From contig JAZODR010000004.1 of assembly GCA_045597125.1 (NCBI GenBank), positions 38,364 through 102,363 of the forward strand: a stretch of DNA of 64,000 nt, written 5' to 3'. Below are positions 16,069 through 25,324 of the stretch, in pieces. This DNA comes from RGIG5579 sp045597125 (GTDB lineage Bacteria; Bacillota; Clostridia; Oscillospirales; SIG627). The notes under the pieces were generated by a model. It saw nothing but the letters and a program-made list of their open reading frames with translations, ran no database searches and was not told where the DNA came from. The position numbers and the translations under genes were made by a program. Each line of letters starts with the position of its first letter. Within the stretch, counting starts at the first letter, position 1.

Positions 16069-17622
16069 GTGAATCAGAACTTAAGCCTAGAGCTTCGCGG
16101 GGTTTCTAAGTTTTTCGGACCCGTCATTGCCAACAACAAGGTAGATCTGTCCGTATTTAAAGGGGAGATTCTTGCGGTGCTTGGCGAAAACGGATGTGGC
16201 AAAACGACCCTGATGAATATGATTTCGGGCATTTATTACCCTGATGAGGGACATATTTTTGTGGAAGGCAAGGAGGCGGTAATTCGTTCTCCTAAGGATG
16301 CCTTTCGCTATAAGATCGGTATGATCCATCAGCATTTTAAACTGGTGGATGTTTTTACTGCCGCCGAAAATATTACCTTGGGCGTAAACGACGGAAAGAA
16401 ATATAGCCTGAAGGCGGTAAACGATAAGGTTTTTGCATTGTGTAAGCGTTACGGGTTCCACATTGATCCCAGAAAAAAGATCCATGAAATGAGTGTTTCC
16501 GAAAAGCAGACTGTGGAAATTCTTAAGGTTTTGTACCGAGGAGCCGATATTCTCATTTTGGATGAGCCTACGGCAGTTTTGACTCCTCAGGAGACGGATA
16601 AGCTTTTCCAGGTGCTGCGTAAGATGCGCGAGGACGGAAAGTCTATTCTCATTATTACCCATAAGCTTCATGAGGTGATGAGCATTTCCGACCGTGTAGC
16701 TATTTTGCGCAAGGGCGAACATATTGCTACGGTGAAAACGAGCGAAACCACTGAGGCGGCTTTGACGGAAATGATGGTAGGTAAGAAGGTCGATTTAAAT
16801 ATTGACCGTCCCGAGCCGGAAAATACCTTGCCACGTCTTGAGGTACAGGGGTTGACCCTTGCTGATGAAGACGGCAGAAAGATTTTGGACGACGTTACCT
16901 TTACTGCACAGGCAGGCGAGATTCTTGGTATTGCGGGAATTGCAGGTAGTGGACAAAAGGAGCTTTTGGAGACCATTGCCGGTTTGCAGAAGCCGGATCA
17001 AGGCGAGATCGTTTATTTTAATCCTAAAACAAATTCCCGCGAGGATTTGAAGGGAAAGACCCCTTTACAGATCCGTGATTTGGGCGTACGTCTTTCCTTT
17101 GTTCCTGAGGACCGATTGGGTATGGGCCTTGTGGGTAATATGGACATCGTTGACAACATGATGCTTCGCAGTTACAGCAAAGGGCACTCTTTTTTTGTGG
17201 ACCGAAAGAATCCCAAAAAATTGGCAGAGGATATTATTCGGAGTTTGGAGGTTTCTACTCCCGATGTATCGACGCCTGTTCGTCGGCTTTCCGGTGGTAA
17301 CGTGCAAAAGGTTTTGGTAGGAAGAGAGATTTCTTCCGCGCCTACGGTATTGATGGCTGCATACCCCGTAAGAGGACTGGATATTAACTCTTCGTACACC
17401 ATTTATAATCTTTTGACCAAACAAAAGCAAAAAGGTGTTGCCGTAATCTTCGTGGGTGAAGATTTGGATGTTCTTTTAGAGCTTTGTGATCGCATTATGG
17501 TTATTTGCGGCGGTAAAATCACAGGCATTTGCGATGGAAGGCGTGTGACTAAGGAGGAGGTTGGCCTTTTGATGACCAAGGTTGACCGAAAAGCCGAATT
17601 GAAGGAGGGAAATGAACAATGA
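16069..17622 (+). CDS. ABC importer ATPase with two nucleotide-binding domains (nucleoside type)
   Basis: 517 residues, two fused ABC domains as in RbsA/NupO-type proteins. Domain 1 has Walker A GENGCGKTT near residue 40, Walker B ILILDEPTAVLTP and a degenerate signature MSVSEKQTVEILK. Domain 2 has a degenerate Walker A GIAGSGQKE, signature LSGGNVQKVLVGREI and an altered Walker B region (LMAAYPVRGLDI). This asymmetry is the family norm, with one active site doing most of the hydrolysis. The start is GTG at 16069 with GGAGGAA 6 nt upstream. It overlaps the first permease gene by 4 nt (ATGA), so the two are translationally coupled. Confidence 0.92.
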   Translation: MNQNLSLELRGVSKFFGPVIANNKVDLSVFKGEILAVLGENGCGKTTLMNMISGIYYPDEGHIFVEGKEAVIRSPKDAFRYKIGMIHQHFKLVDVFTAAENITLGVNDGKKYSLKAVNDKVFALCKRYGFHIDPRKKIHEMSVSEKQTVEILKVLYRGADILILDEPTAVLTPQETDKLFQVLRKMREDGKSILIITHKLHEVMSISDRVAILRKGEHIATVKTSETTEAALTEMMVGKKVDLNIDRPEPENTLPRLEVQGLTLADEDGRKILDDVTFTAQAGEILGIAGIAGSGQKELLETIAGLQKPDQGEIVYFNPKTNSREDLKGKTPLQIRDLGVRLSFVPEDRLGMGLVGNMDIVDNMMLRSYSKGHSFFVDRKNPKKLAEDIIRSLEVSTPDVSTPVRRLSGGNVQKVLVGREISSAPTVLMAAYPVRGLDINSSYTIYNLLTKQKQKGVAVIFVGEDLDVLLELCDRIMVICGGKITGICDGRRVTKEEVGLLMTKVDRKAELKEGNEQ

Positions 17623-18782
17623 GTAAATCAAAAGCAGTTCGTGAACCTCTGTTCCACATTGTAAAAAGAGACCGTCTCCCAATTTGGAAGAGTATGGTGA
17701 TTCGTGTGTTGGCAGTTGTTTGTGCTCTTGTAATCTGTTCTCTTTTTGCCTGGATTTTTGCGGATGTATCCCCTGCAAAGTTGCTTTCTACAATGGTGGA
17801 CGGAACTTTTGGTACTGAGCGACGCACTTGGCAGATGGGCAAGGAGCTTGCTCTGCTGTTGGGGGTTGCTTTGGCGCTGACTCCCGCCTTTTTGATGCGA
17901 TTCTGGAATATCGGCGGCGAAGGTCAAGTGCTGGTAGGGTCACTGGCTTCCATTGCTTGCGTGGTGTATTTTGGCGGTAAGATTCCGGAAGCGGCACTGC
18001 TCTTGATGATGCTTGCTACTTCTCTTCTTGCGGGTGCACTTTGGGGCTTTATCCCGTCGTTTTTCAAGGCAATCTGGAATTCCAACGAGACCCTTTTTAC
18101 TTTGATGATGAACTATATTGCGATTCAGCTTACGGCATTTATGATTGCGATTTGGGAACCGAAGGACAATACCTTGGGTGAGCTGAACTTCGGCCATTTG
18201 AATTTATTCCCCTTTGTTGATAATTATGGTGATGAATTGACTTTGCTTGCAATCATCCTTGCCGTTGCAATTCTGATGTATATTTATTTGCGTTACAGCA
18301 AACAGGGTTACGAGATCAGCGTAGTGGGTGAATCGGAAAATACTGCTCGTTATATCGGTATTAACGTAAAGAAGGTGACCATGCGCACTTTGGTTCTTTC
18401 AGGCCTTTTGTGCGGATTGGTTGGCTTTCTGATTGTATCTGTTTTTGATCACTCGGTGACGGTGGATACGGCGGGCGGCAGAGGATTTACCGCTATTATG
18501 GTTTCTTGGCTTGCCAAATTTAATCCTCTTGTCATGATTGGTACTGCCTTTATTATTGCCTTTTTGGACCGTGGTGCGGCGCAGCTTGTTTCATCGCTTT
18601 CCAGCGCTCGTGTGGATAACTTTTTGACTCGCAGTATGGGCGCGGATGCCCCCAGTGGTATAGGTTCTGATTTTCCCAGTATTATCGTTGGTATTATTTT
18701 GTTCTTTATTGTCGGTTGTGAATTCTTTATCAATTATCAAATTAAGTTTTGCAGTTCTGCAGGAAAGGGGGAGAAGAAATGA
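17619..18782 (+). CDS. ABC importer permease, BMP/nucleoside type, subunit 1
   Basis: 387 residues with about ten hydrophobic segments, of the branched-chain/ribose-type permease fold used by nucleoside importers (NupP-like). Characteristic stretches are MRFWNIGGEGQVLVG near residue 89 and GSDFPSIIVG near the C-terminus; the cytoplasmic coupling region is YEISVVGESENTARYIGI. It forms the heterodimeric channel with the next gene product. Its first codon overlaps the ATPase stop by 4 nt and its own stop overlaps the next start by 4 nt. Confidence 0.9.
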   Translation: MSKSKAVREPLFHIVKRDRLPIWKSMVIRVLAVVCALVICSLFAWIFADVSPAKLLSTMVDGTFGTERRTWQMGKELALLLGVALALTPAFLMRFWNIGGEGQVLVGSLASIACVVYFGGKIPEAALLLMMLATSLLAGALWGFIPSFFKAIWNSNETLFTLMMNYIAIQLTAFMIAIWEPKDNTLGELNFGHLNLFPFVDNYGDELTLLAIILAVAILMYIYLRYSKQGYEISVVGESENTARYIGINVKKVTMRTLVLSGLLCGLVGFLIVSVFDHSVTVDTAGGRGFTAIMVSWLAKFNPLVMIGTAFIIAFLDRGAAQLVSSLSSARVDNFLTRSMGADAPSGIGSDFPSIIVGIILFFIVGCEFFINYQIKFCSSAGKGEKK

Positions 18783-19729
18783 GTAGTGTATTTTTTGACT
18801 TCCTTCTTTCCGCCATTCCTGTTGGTATGACCTTCCTTTACGGCGCGGTGGGTGAAATCGTTGTGGAAAAGGTGGGACATTTGAATCTGGGTATTCCCGG
18901 TATTATGTGTATGGGCGGCGCAGGCGGCTGTGTAGCTCTACAGATGATGGCGGGTAAGGGGATTCACCCTATTCTCGTAGTTGCCATTGCTATTTTGGCA
19001 AGTTTTATGACAGGTATGCTGATGGGCCTGATTTACGGTTTTCTGACTGTTTCTCTTCGTTCTAATCAGAATGTGACGGGTCTTGTCATGACTACCTTTG
19101 GTGTGGCGCTGACCAATTACGTGATGATGTACGTTTCCTGGAACAAGTGTCAGTATGCGCTGGAGTATTTTCGATATCCTTTTAAGGCGGGAAGCAGTTT
19201 TATTTACTGTGGATGTATGGTGTATCTAGCCGTTGTTATCGCTTTTTTGGTTTCCTTTGTGCTGAAGCGAACCCGTGTAGGGCTCAATCTCCGCGCGGTG
19301 GGTGAAAACCCTGCGGCGGCAGATGCAGTTGGTATCAACGTTACTCTTTATAAATACGTTGCTACTTGTATCGGTTGTGGAATTGCGGCGCTGGGCGGCC
19401 TGTTCTACATTATGGACTATTCCGGTTCTCAGGAGGCATATTTGAGAATTGAGTCTATGGGTTGGCTTGCGGTGGCTTTGGTTATTTTCACTTTGTGGCG
19501 CCCGAATCTGGCAATTATCGGTTCGGTGATTTTTGGTGCGCTTTACATTGCCAGTTCCTATTTGCCCATTCTTCTGGGGGTGCAGATGGGCCTTGAAATG
19601 ATTGCTTTACTTAAAATGATTCCTTACGTGTTTACGGTATTGGTTCTGATTGTAATCAGTATTCGGGATAAGAAGGAAAATCAGCCGCCTGCGGCATTGG
19701 GCCTTCCTTATTTCAGAGAAGAACGCTAA
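18779..19729 (+). CDS. ABC importer permease, BMP/nucleoside type, subunit 2
   Basis: 316 residues, about nine membrane segments, NupQ-like partner of the preceding permease. The early GEIVVEKVGHLNLGIPGIMCMGG and the coupling segment VGLNLRAVGENPAAADAVGI are typical. The start at 18779 gives the ATGA overlap and has GGGGGAGAAG just upstream; the earlier in-frame ATG at 18749 lies inside the preceding gene and lacks a ribosome site. It is the last gene of the importer operon, followed by a shared terminator. Confidence 0.9.
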   Translation: MSSVFFDFLLSAIPVGMTFLYGAVGEIVVEKVGHLNLGIPGIMCMGGAGGCVALQMMAGKGIHPILVVAIAILASFMTGMLMGLIYGFLTVSLRSNQNVTGLVMTTFGVALTNYVMMYVSWNKCQYALEYFRYPFKAGSSFIYCGCMVYLAVVIAFLVSFVLKRTRVGLNLRAVGENPAAADAVGINVTLYKYVATCIGCGIAALGGLFYIMDYSGSQEAYLRIESMGWLAVALVIFTLWRPNLAIIGSVIFGALYIASSYLPILLGVQMGLEMIALLKMIPYVFTVLVLIVISIRDKKENQPPAALGLPYFREER

Positions 19730-19730
19730 T

Positions 19731-19767
19731 AAAAAAACCTCGATGAATTTTCATCGAGGTTTTTTGT
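19731..19767. terminator. Bidirectional terminator between the nucleoside importer and the hydrogenase operon
   Basis: AAAAACCTCGATGA pairs with TCATCGAGGTTTTT around ATTT, with A and T runs on either side; it serves both convergent operons. Confidence 0.88.
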
Positions 19768-19777
19768 TTTAGAAATT

Positions 19778-21586
19778 TTAATCAATATCGGGGTAAGCTT
19801 CTCTTGCAGCGTATTCGGTATGGAGAAGCTCGTGAGCCAGATGAGAGTTGGGCTCACCAAGGAACTGGTCGTACAGAGCCTTAATCTGAGGATTGTTGTG
19901 GGACTGACGCAGAGTCTGTCTTTCATCCTCGGAGTAGAGGGCTGCGGCACGCTTAGCCTTGTAGGTGTCCATAATATCCAAATCCTCATTGGGAAGGAAG
20001 CACTCTCTGACGTAGGGTTGGCCGCCGCCGTTGATACAACCGCCGGGGCATCCCATAATCTCAATGAAGTGATACTTGCTCTTGCCGGCACGAATGTCAT
20101 CCAGCAGAACCTTGGCATTTTTCATACCGTGAGCAACTGCAATGTGGATGGTTTGGCCGTTTAGATCAAGGCTGGCTTCTTTGATACCGTCAAAGCCACG
20201 GATGGCTTCAAATTTTACACCTTCGATTTCCTTGCCGGTGAGAACGAAGTGAGCTGTACGAACTGCAGCCTCCATAACACCGCCGGTAACGCCGAAGATT
20301 ACGCCTGCACCGGTGTATTCGCCAATTAGATCCATATCAAATTCTTCATCGGGAAGCTTTGTGAAGTTGATACCGCTTCTCTTGATGAGTCTGCCCAATT
20401 CTCTGGTGGTGAGAACTGCGTCAACATCCTTAAGACCGCGGGTCTTGAGCTCTTCACGCTCTGCCTCATACTTCTTGGAGGAGCAGGGCATTACGGATAC
20501 AACAAATACATTTTTAGGATCAATTCCCTGCTTCTCAGCCCAGAAATGCTTCAAAACAGAGCCCATCATTTCATGAGGAGATTTACAGGAGGACAGGTGA
20601 CCAAGCAAATCGCCGAAGCGGAGCTCAGCGTAATTGACCCATCCGGGAGAGCAAGAGGTAATCATAGGAAGCTTGCCGCCGTTTTTGATTCTGCCAAGAA
20701 GTTCGGTAGCTTCTTCCATAATGGTAAGGTCAGCGGCAAAGTTGGTATCAAATACCTTCTTAAATCCGAGACGTCTCAGAGCGGCAACCATCTTGCCGGT
20801 AACGGGAGTACCGATTTTCATACCAAACTCTTCGCCGAGAGCGGCACGAACTGCGGGAGCGGTTTGAACAACTACGTATTTGCCCTCTGCCATAGCTTTA
20901 TCAACTTTCGCAATGTCGCTCTTTTCCATCAGAGCGCCGGTGGGACATACGTTGATACATTGACCGCACATAATACAGGGTGCTTTATCAAAGGTTCTGT
21001 TTTGAGCAGGTCCGATGATGGTCTTAAAGCCTCTGTTCTGGAAGGTCAGGACGCCGTCGCCGTGAGCGTTGGCGCATCTTGCAACGCATCTGCCGCAGAG
21101 TACACATTTGGAGGTATCGCGGACGATAGAGGGAGTTACGTCGTCATAGGTGGTTTCGGTTTGAGAACCGAGGAACATATCTTCTCTGGCTCCGGTAATC
21201 TTTGCAACATGGAGAAGCTCACACTTCTCGTTTTTGTCGCACTGCTGACACTTCATAGAGTGGTTGGAAAGAAGGAGCTCAACGGAAGCGCGACGAGCTG
21301 CAGTAGCCTTGGGGGAGGAGATGATTACCTTCATATCGGGAGTGATGGGGTAAACGCAGGAAGCAACCAGACGCTGAGGACCGTACATAACTTCGCCTGC
21401 TTCATTCTTTCTGCCTTCCTGAATCTCTACCAAACATACACGGCAGGAGCCTCTGTTGCATTCGCCGTGGTTGAAAGCGCAGAGAGTGGGAATTTCGTAG
21501 CCACAAAGACGAGCGGCTTCGAGAACGGTAAGCCCTGCTTCAACTTCGTAGGGGATACCTTCGATGATTAAGTTAATTTTTGCCAT
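19778..21586 (-). CDS. hydA: [FeFe] hydrogenase catalytic subunit (HydA/HndD, bifurcating type)
   Basis: 602 residues. Order: N-terminal [2Fe-2S] ferredoxin domain (Cys36, 48, 51, 77), His-Cys3 [4Fe-4S] site (HSMKCQQCDKNEKC, 109-122), two-cluster ferredoxin domain (CVLCGRCVARC and CIMCGQCINVC), then the H-cluster domain. The three H-cluster motifs are TSCSPGW (310-316), MPCSSKKYE (366-374) and EIMGCPGGCINGGGQP (509-524). The small-subunit-like C-terminus (TLRQSHNNP, LYDQFLG) is fused. It is the H2-forming part of the NADH/ferredoxin electron-bifurcating complex, with HydB and HydC encoded just upstream. L1 has Ser instead of the second Cys of TSCCPxW. The gene starts 13 nt after hydB with AGGAGGAAAG upstream. 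Confidence 0.96.
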   Translation of the reverse strand: MAKINLIIEGIPYEVEAGLTVLEAARLCGYEIPTLCAFNHGECNRGSCRVCLVEIQEGRKNEAGEVMYGPQRLVASCVYPITPDMKVIISSPKATAARRASVELLLSNHSMKCQQCDKNEKCELLHVAKITGAREDMFLGSQTETTYDDVTPSIVRDTSKCVLCGRCVARCANAHGDGVLTFQNRGFKTIIGPAQNRTFDKAPCIMCGQCINVCPTGALMEKSDIAKVDKAMAEGKYVVVQTAPAVRAALGEEFGMKIGTPVTGKMVAALRRLGFKKVFDTNFAADLTIMEEATELLGRIKNGGKLPMITSCSPGWVNYAELRFGDLLGHLSSCKSPHEMMGSVLKHFWAEKQGIDPKNVFVVSVMPCSSKKYEAEREELKTRGLKDVDAVLTTRELGRLIKRSGINFTKLPDEEFDMDLIGEYTGAGVIFGVTGGVMEAAVRTAHFVLTGKEIEGVKFEAIRGFDGIKEASLDLNGQTIHIAVAHGMKNAKVLLDDIRAGKSKYHFIEIMGCPGGCINGGGQPYVRECFLPNEDLDIMDTYKAKRAAALYSEDERQTLRQSHNNPQIKALYDQFLGEPNSHLAHELLHTEYAAREAYPDID

Positions 21587-21599
21587 ATCTCTTTCCTCC

Positions 21600-23483
21600 T
21601 TATTTCTTTACGATTGCCTTGAACTTACAAGAAGAGATACACATACCGCATTTAACGCATTTTTCAGCGTCGATTTGGTAGGAAGGAAGCTTCTTGCCGG
21701 GAGCGGTGTAATCGGTCTTAACAATTGCATCAACGGGACAAGCTCTTGCACAGACGCCGCAACCGAAGCACTTATCCTGCTCGATGGTATATCTCATCAG
21801 ATTCTTGCAAACCTTAGCAGGGCATTCTTTCTTTTCAATATGAGCGATGTACTCATCACGGAAGGAAGCCAAGGTGGAAAGCACGGGGTTGGCTGCGGTT
21901 TGACCCAGAGCGCAGAGAGAACCAATCTTAATGGTATTAGCAAGTTCCTCCAACTCTTCCAAATCTTTCATCGTTGCCTTGCCGTCGATGATTTTTTCCA
22001 GATACTCAAGCAGACGCTTGGTACCGATACGGCAGGGAGAACATTTACCGCAAGACTCGTCACAGATGAATTCCATATAGAATTTTGCAACGTCAACCAT
22101 ACAGTTATCTTCATCCATAACGATGGCACCGCCGGAGCCCATCATAGAGCCTTTTGCTACCAGGTTATCAAAGTCGATGGGGGTATCCAGATCCTTTTCG
22201 GTCAGACATCCGCCGGAAGGACCGCCGGTCTGGATTGCTTTGAACTTCTTGCCACCGGGGATTCCGCCGCCGATGTCATAAATCAATTCGCGCAAAGTGG
22301 TACCCATGGGAATCTCAACCAGACCAACGTTGTTGATCTTGCCGCCAAGAGCAAATACTTTGGTACCTGCACTCTTTTCGGTACCGTACTGCTTCACGGA
22401 ATCAGCACCGTTGCGGATAATGTAGGGAACACAAGCCAGAGTTTCTACATTGTTTACGATGGTGGGACAAGCCCAGAGACCCTTTACAGCAGGGAAGGGA
22501 GGACGGGGACGGGGCATACCGCGCTGACCCTCGATGGAGTTGAGCAGAGCAGTTTCTTCACCGCAAACGAATGCACCTGCACCCAAACGGATGTGTGCGC
22601 GGAAGGAGAAATCGGTACCTAAAATGTTGTCGCCCAGAAGGCCCAGCTCTTCTGCCTGCTTGATGGCAAGCTTCAAACGGTTTACGGCGATAGGATACTC
22701 GGCACGGACGTAGAAATAACCGTTCTGTGCGCCGATTGCATAAGCGGCAATTGCCATACCCTCGATAACTGCAAGGGGATTACCCTCGAGAATGGAGCGG
22801 TCCATAAATGCACCGGGGTCACCCTCGTCGCCGTTACAAACCACATACTTTTCGCCATCGGGCTGGTTGTAAGCAAAGGTCCACTTCATACCGGTAGGGA
22901 ATCCACCGCCGCCTCTGCCACGTAAGCCGGAAGCCAGAATCTCGTCGATTACTGCTTTGCGATCCATTTTCAAAGCCTTGGCAAGGCCTTTGAATGCGTC
23001 CGAACCCAGCGCCTCATTGATATCTTCGGGGTTGATGGAGCCACACCCGTGGAGGGCAACTCTCACCTGTTTCTTATAAAAGGTGATGTCATCCTGCTTT
23101 GCGATTTTCTCTTGTGTGATGGGGTCGATGTAAAGAAGTCTGTCAATGGTTTGACCACCGATCAAATCCTTTTCAACGATCTCTTCAACGTCTTCCAGAG
23201 TAACAAGTCTGTACAGAGTATCTTCGGGATAAATCTTAACGAAGGGACCCTGAGAGCAGAAACCGAAGCAACCAACCTGGTTGACGGAAATCTTATCGGA
23301 AAGACCCTTCTCCTGAATCAGGTCAACGAATTTTTGCTGAATTTCGGCAGAGTTGGAGGACAGACAGCCGGTACCGCCGCAAAGTACAACGGATCTCTTG
23401 CCGCTTTCGCCCTTGAACTTGCCTTCCATGCATTTGGCACATTGTGCCTGTTTTGTTTCCAGTTCTTCAAAAGTTTTAATCAT
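21600..23483 (-). CDS. hydB: Bifurcating hydrogenase HydB/HndC (NuoF-like, FMN and NADH site)
   Basis: 627 residues. An N-terminal thioredoxin-like [2Fe-2S] domain (about 30-110, LCGGTGCLSSNS and CFGFCSQGP) is followed by the NuoF core. That core has the NADH/FMN glycine-rich loop GLRGRGGGGFPTGMKW and the FMN contact VVCNGDEGDPGAFMDRS. It ends with the CDESCGKCSPCRIGTKR [4Fe-4S] site. A C-terminal two-cluster ferredoxin tail follows (CFGCGVCARACPVDAI and CVKCGMCISSC). This is the flavin subunit where electrons from NADH and reduced ferredoxin meet. It overlaps hydC by 4 nt (ATGA). Confidence 0.96.
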   Translation of the reverse strand: MIKTFEELETKQAQCAKCMEGKFKGESGKRSVVLCGGTGCLSSNSAEIQQKFVDLIQEKGLSDKISVNQVGCFGFCSQGPFVKIYPEDTLYRLVTLEDVEEIVEKDLIGGQTIDRLLYIDPITQEKIAKQDDITFYKKQVRVALHGCGSINPEDINEALGSDAFKGLAKALKMDRKAVIDEILASGLRGRGGGGFPTGMKWTFAYNQPDGEKYVVCNGDEGDPGAFMDRSILEGNPLAVIEGMAIAAYAIGAQNGYFYVRAEYPIAVNRLKLAIKQAEELGLLGDNILGTDFSFRAHIRLGAGAFVCGEETALLNSIEGQRGMPRPRPPFPAVKGLWACPTIVNNVETLACVPYIIRNGADSVKQYGTEKSAGTKVFALGGKINNVGLVEIPMGTTLRELIYDIGGGIPGGKKFKAIQTGGPSGGCLTEKDLDTPIDFDNLVAKGSMMGSGGAIVMDEDNCMVDVAKFYMEFICDESCGKCSPCRIGTKRLLEYLEKIIDGKATMKDLEELEELANTIKIGSLCALGQTAANPVLSTLASFRDEYIAHIEKKECPAKVCKNLMRYTIEQDKCFGCGVCARACPVDAIVKTDYTAPGKKLPSYQIDAEKCVKCGMCISSCKFKAIVKK

Positions 23484-23971
23484 ACGTTTGCACCTCCCTC
23501 AGCACGCAGTTCCTCGATGATACCGGGGATTGCGTTTATCTCTACCTTGGGGTAGACCTTACCGTTAATGGATACTGCGGGAGCAATACCGCAGGCGCCG
23601 ATGCAACGGAGTGCATCAATGGTGAACAGACCGTCCTCGGTGGTTTCGCCGGGAGCAATCTTGAGAATTTCGGAAAATTTGTCAATTACCTGCTGAGCGC
23701 CTTTTACGTAGCAGGCGGTTCCCAGACATACGCCAATGATGTACTTTCCCTTAGGCTTGAGCGAGAAGAAGGAGTAGAAGGTTACTACACCGTAAATCTC
23801 GGCAACGCTGACTCCGGTTTTTGCGGAGACCAGCTCCTGAACCTCCAAAGGAATATAACCGTATTCCTTTTGGATGTCACTCAGGATCATCATCAAGGGT
23901 GTTCTTTCGTCGGCATAGCGATCGCAAATCTCATGAATCTTTGCTACAGCCGCTTCACTTAAATGAGCCAT
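23480..23971 (-). CDS. hydC: Bifurcating hydrogenase HydC/HndA (NuoE-like)
   Basis: 163 residues, the usual NuoE/HydC length. It has a helical N-terminus and a thioredoxin-like [2Fe-2S] domain with cysteines in VCLGTACYVKGA and ALRCIGACGIAPAVSING. The start at 23971 is set by AAGGAGGGCTATC immediately upstream; the frame stays open to 24046 but that extension has no ribosome site. It is the first gene of the hydCBA operon and hands electrons between the flavin and the cluster chain of HydA. Confidence 0.95.
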   Translation of the reverse strand: MAHLSEAAVAKIHEICDRYADERTPLMMILSDIQKEYGYIPLEVQELVSAKTGVSVAEIYGVVTFYSFFSLKPKGKYIIGVCLGTACYVKGAQQVIDKFSEILKIAPGETTEDGLFTIDALRCIGACGIAPAVSINGKVYPKVEINAIPGIIEELRAEGGANV

Positions 23972-24075
23972 GATAGCCCTCCTTATATTTTTTTCCGCAC
24001 CGATTGGGCGACGCGGGAATTTGATTGTAAGTACGTAATCAACCATATCTTTTTCAATATGGCCGTACCCTACAA

Positions 24076-24104
24076 ATTATATATGTAATGGGGGGAAAAG
24101 TCAA
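24076..24104 (-). promoter_or_regulatory. Promoter of the hydCBA operon
   Basis: Minus strand TTGACT (24104-24099), 17-nt spacer, TATAAT (24081-24076). The 5' leader to the hydC start is about 100 nt; I see no clear Rex site in it. Confidence 0.7.
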
Positions 24105-24190
24105 GGAGATTTTAAAGGAAAAACAGGAAAAAGAACGAAATTTAAGTTTATCTTGTGAAAAGAATTATTTTCAAGGGAAAAGAGGGTAAA

Positions 24191-25324
24191 TCAGTAACGG
24201 TTTCTTCTGCTCAGAAGCAGAATGATTCCCGTGCCGCACAGCACCAGCGTCACAAATCCTGCAACGATGAGAAGCAGGTCTTTTTGCCGTTCCTGCTGAA
24301 AAGGGTCTGCGGTAACGGGAGGGGTGGTGGTTACGGTAGTGGTCGTGGTGGGAATGACCGGCTCTACGTAGGGGCGCGATACGAAGGCAAAGATGACATC
24401 GTCATAGGCAAATTGCAAAGCGTTATCTGTTTGATTGAATTTCGGCTGGATGGCACCGCCTTCCATCAATGCGTACAAAACGAGTTCTTTTGGCAACGTA
24501 AAGTCCGAGAGAAGGCGCACGGTGCAATCCTTTCCGGGCACGTATGATTCCCCGTTTTTGGTGAAACGAATGCGAAAGGAAAAGAGCATATCCTTCCCGA
24601 GGAGTTCACGGGCAGTTTTTTCTTCTTCGCTTCCATAGAGGTCTTTTACGAAGATTTCTACCTTATCGTCCTTGGAAAATTCTCCTACGGAAAATTCGGC
24701 GCTTACTCTTCCGTCACAGCTTTTGACCGAGGGAAACAGGCTTTGCAGGGTCACGTTTTGACAGGTGGTGCAAGTTTTTTTAAGAATTCCTTCTGATTCA
24801 AAGGTGGCTTCCTGCTCCACGGTATCTACCGTTTCTTTGTGAGGGCAAAAAAGCACAAATTTTAAATCTGCGGTGTCGAAAGCGACGGCTTCGCCTTCTT
24901 CGTTTTGCGCGTCGTACATTTTTTGGTCAACGGTCAGTGTTACGGCGCTATCTCCGAAAATGGCATCCTCTCGCACACGCAGGGTTACATGGGCAACCTC
25001 GCCCGTTGCCTTTGGATTTTTATCTGCTTTCCAGCGGAGAAGAACACCGTCTTCTTTTTCTTCATAGCTGAAATTTGGCAAGGTTTTGGTACCCTCCGCC
25101 TTGACGAAGCTTAGCACCTTGGGGTCGTAGCCTACGGTGCAGCGCAGGTTCTTGATTCCGGGATTGCGATTCAGTTCCACCGTAAGCATTACGGTATCTC
25201 CGTGCCGAATGGAGCTCATCGAGCCGCTTAAGGACATTTTCCCCTTCGATGCACCTGCGGCACCTACACACAAAAGGGCGCCGAACAATAGGGCAAATAT
25301 AAGGGAAAGAAATGTTTTTTTCAT
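24191..25324 (-). CDS. Membrane-anchored cohesin-domain surface protein
   Basis: 377 residues. A signal peptide (about 1-25, cleavage near AGAS) is followed by a cohesin-like beta-sandwich at about 30-155 (GDTVMLTVELNRNPGIKNL, then VGYDPKVLSFVKAEG). Next come a CPH...CTTC motif (160-190) of a type common in clostridial surface proteins, a second beta-rich region (about 205-325), a Thr/Pro stalk (TTTTTVTTTPP) and a C-terminal membrane helix ending in RRNRY. So it should be held on the outer membrane face and could display or bind a dockerin-bearing partner. No cellulase is nearby. The gene overlaps the WYL regulator by 4 nt (ATGA), implying joint expression. The cohesin assignment is by pattern recognition and is fairly good, not certain. 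Confidence 0.75.
   Translation of the reverse strand: MKKTFLSLIFALLFGALLCVGAAGASKGKMSLSGSMSSIRHGDTVMLTVELNRNPGIKNLRCTVGYDPKVLSFVKAEGTKTLPNFSYEEKEDGVLLRWKADKNPKATGEVAHVTLRVREDAIFGDSAVTLTVDQKMYDAQNEEGEAVAFDTADLKFVLFCPHKETVDTVEQEATFESEGILKKTCTTCQNVTLQSLFPSVKSCDGRVSAEFSVGEFSKDDKVEIFVKDLYGSEEEKTARELLGKDMLFSFRIRFTKNGESYVPGKDCTVRLLSDFTLPKELVLYALMEGGAIQPKFNQTDNALQFAYDDVIFAFVSRPYVEPVIPTTTTTVTTTPPVTADPFQQERQKDLLLIVAGFVTLVLCGTGIILLLSRRNRY

Noticed and set aside
20546..22622. Plus-strand open frames of about 340-350 codons opposite hydA and hydB
   Set aside because: Antisense shadows of genes with unmistakable motifs; no start signals.
23972..24046. Longer HydC starting at 24046
   Set aside because: The extension has no ribosome site, whereas AAGGAGGG lies just before 23971 and gives the normal family length.
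24001..24104. Rex (redox) operator upstream of hydC
   Set aside because: No TTGT(T/A)AN(4)T(T/A)ACAA-like palindrome could be found around the promoter.
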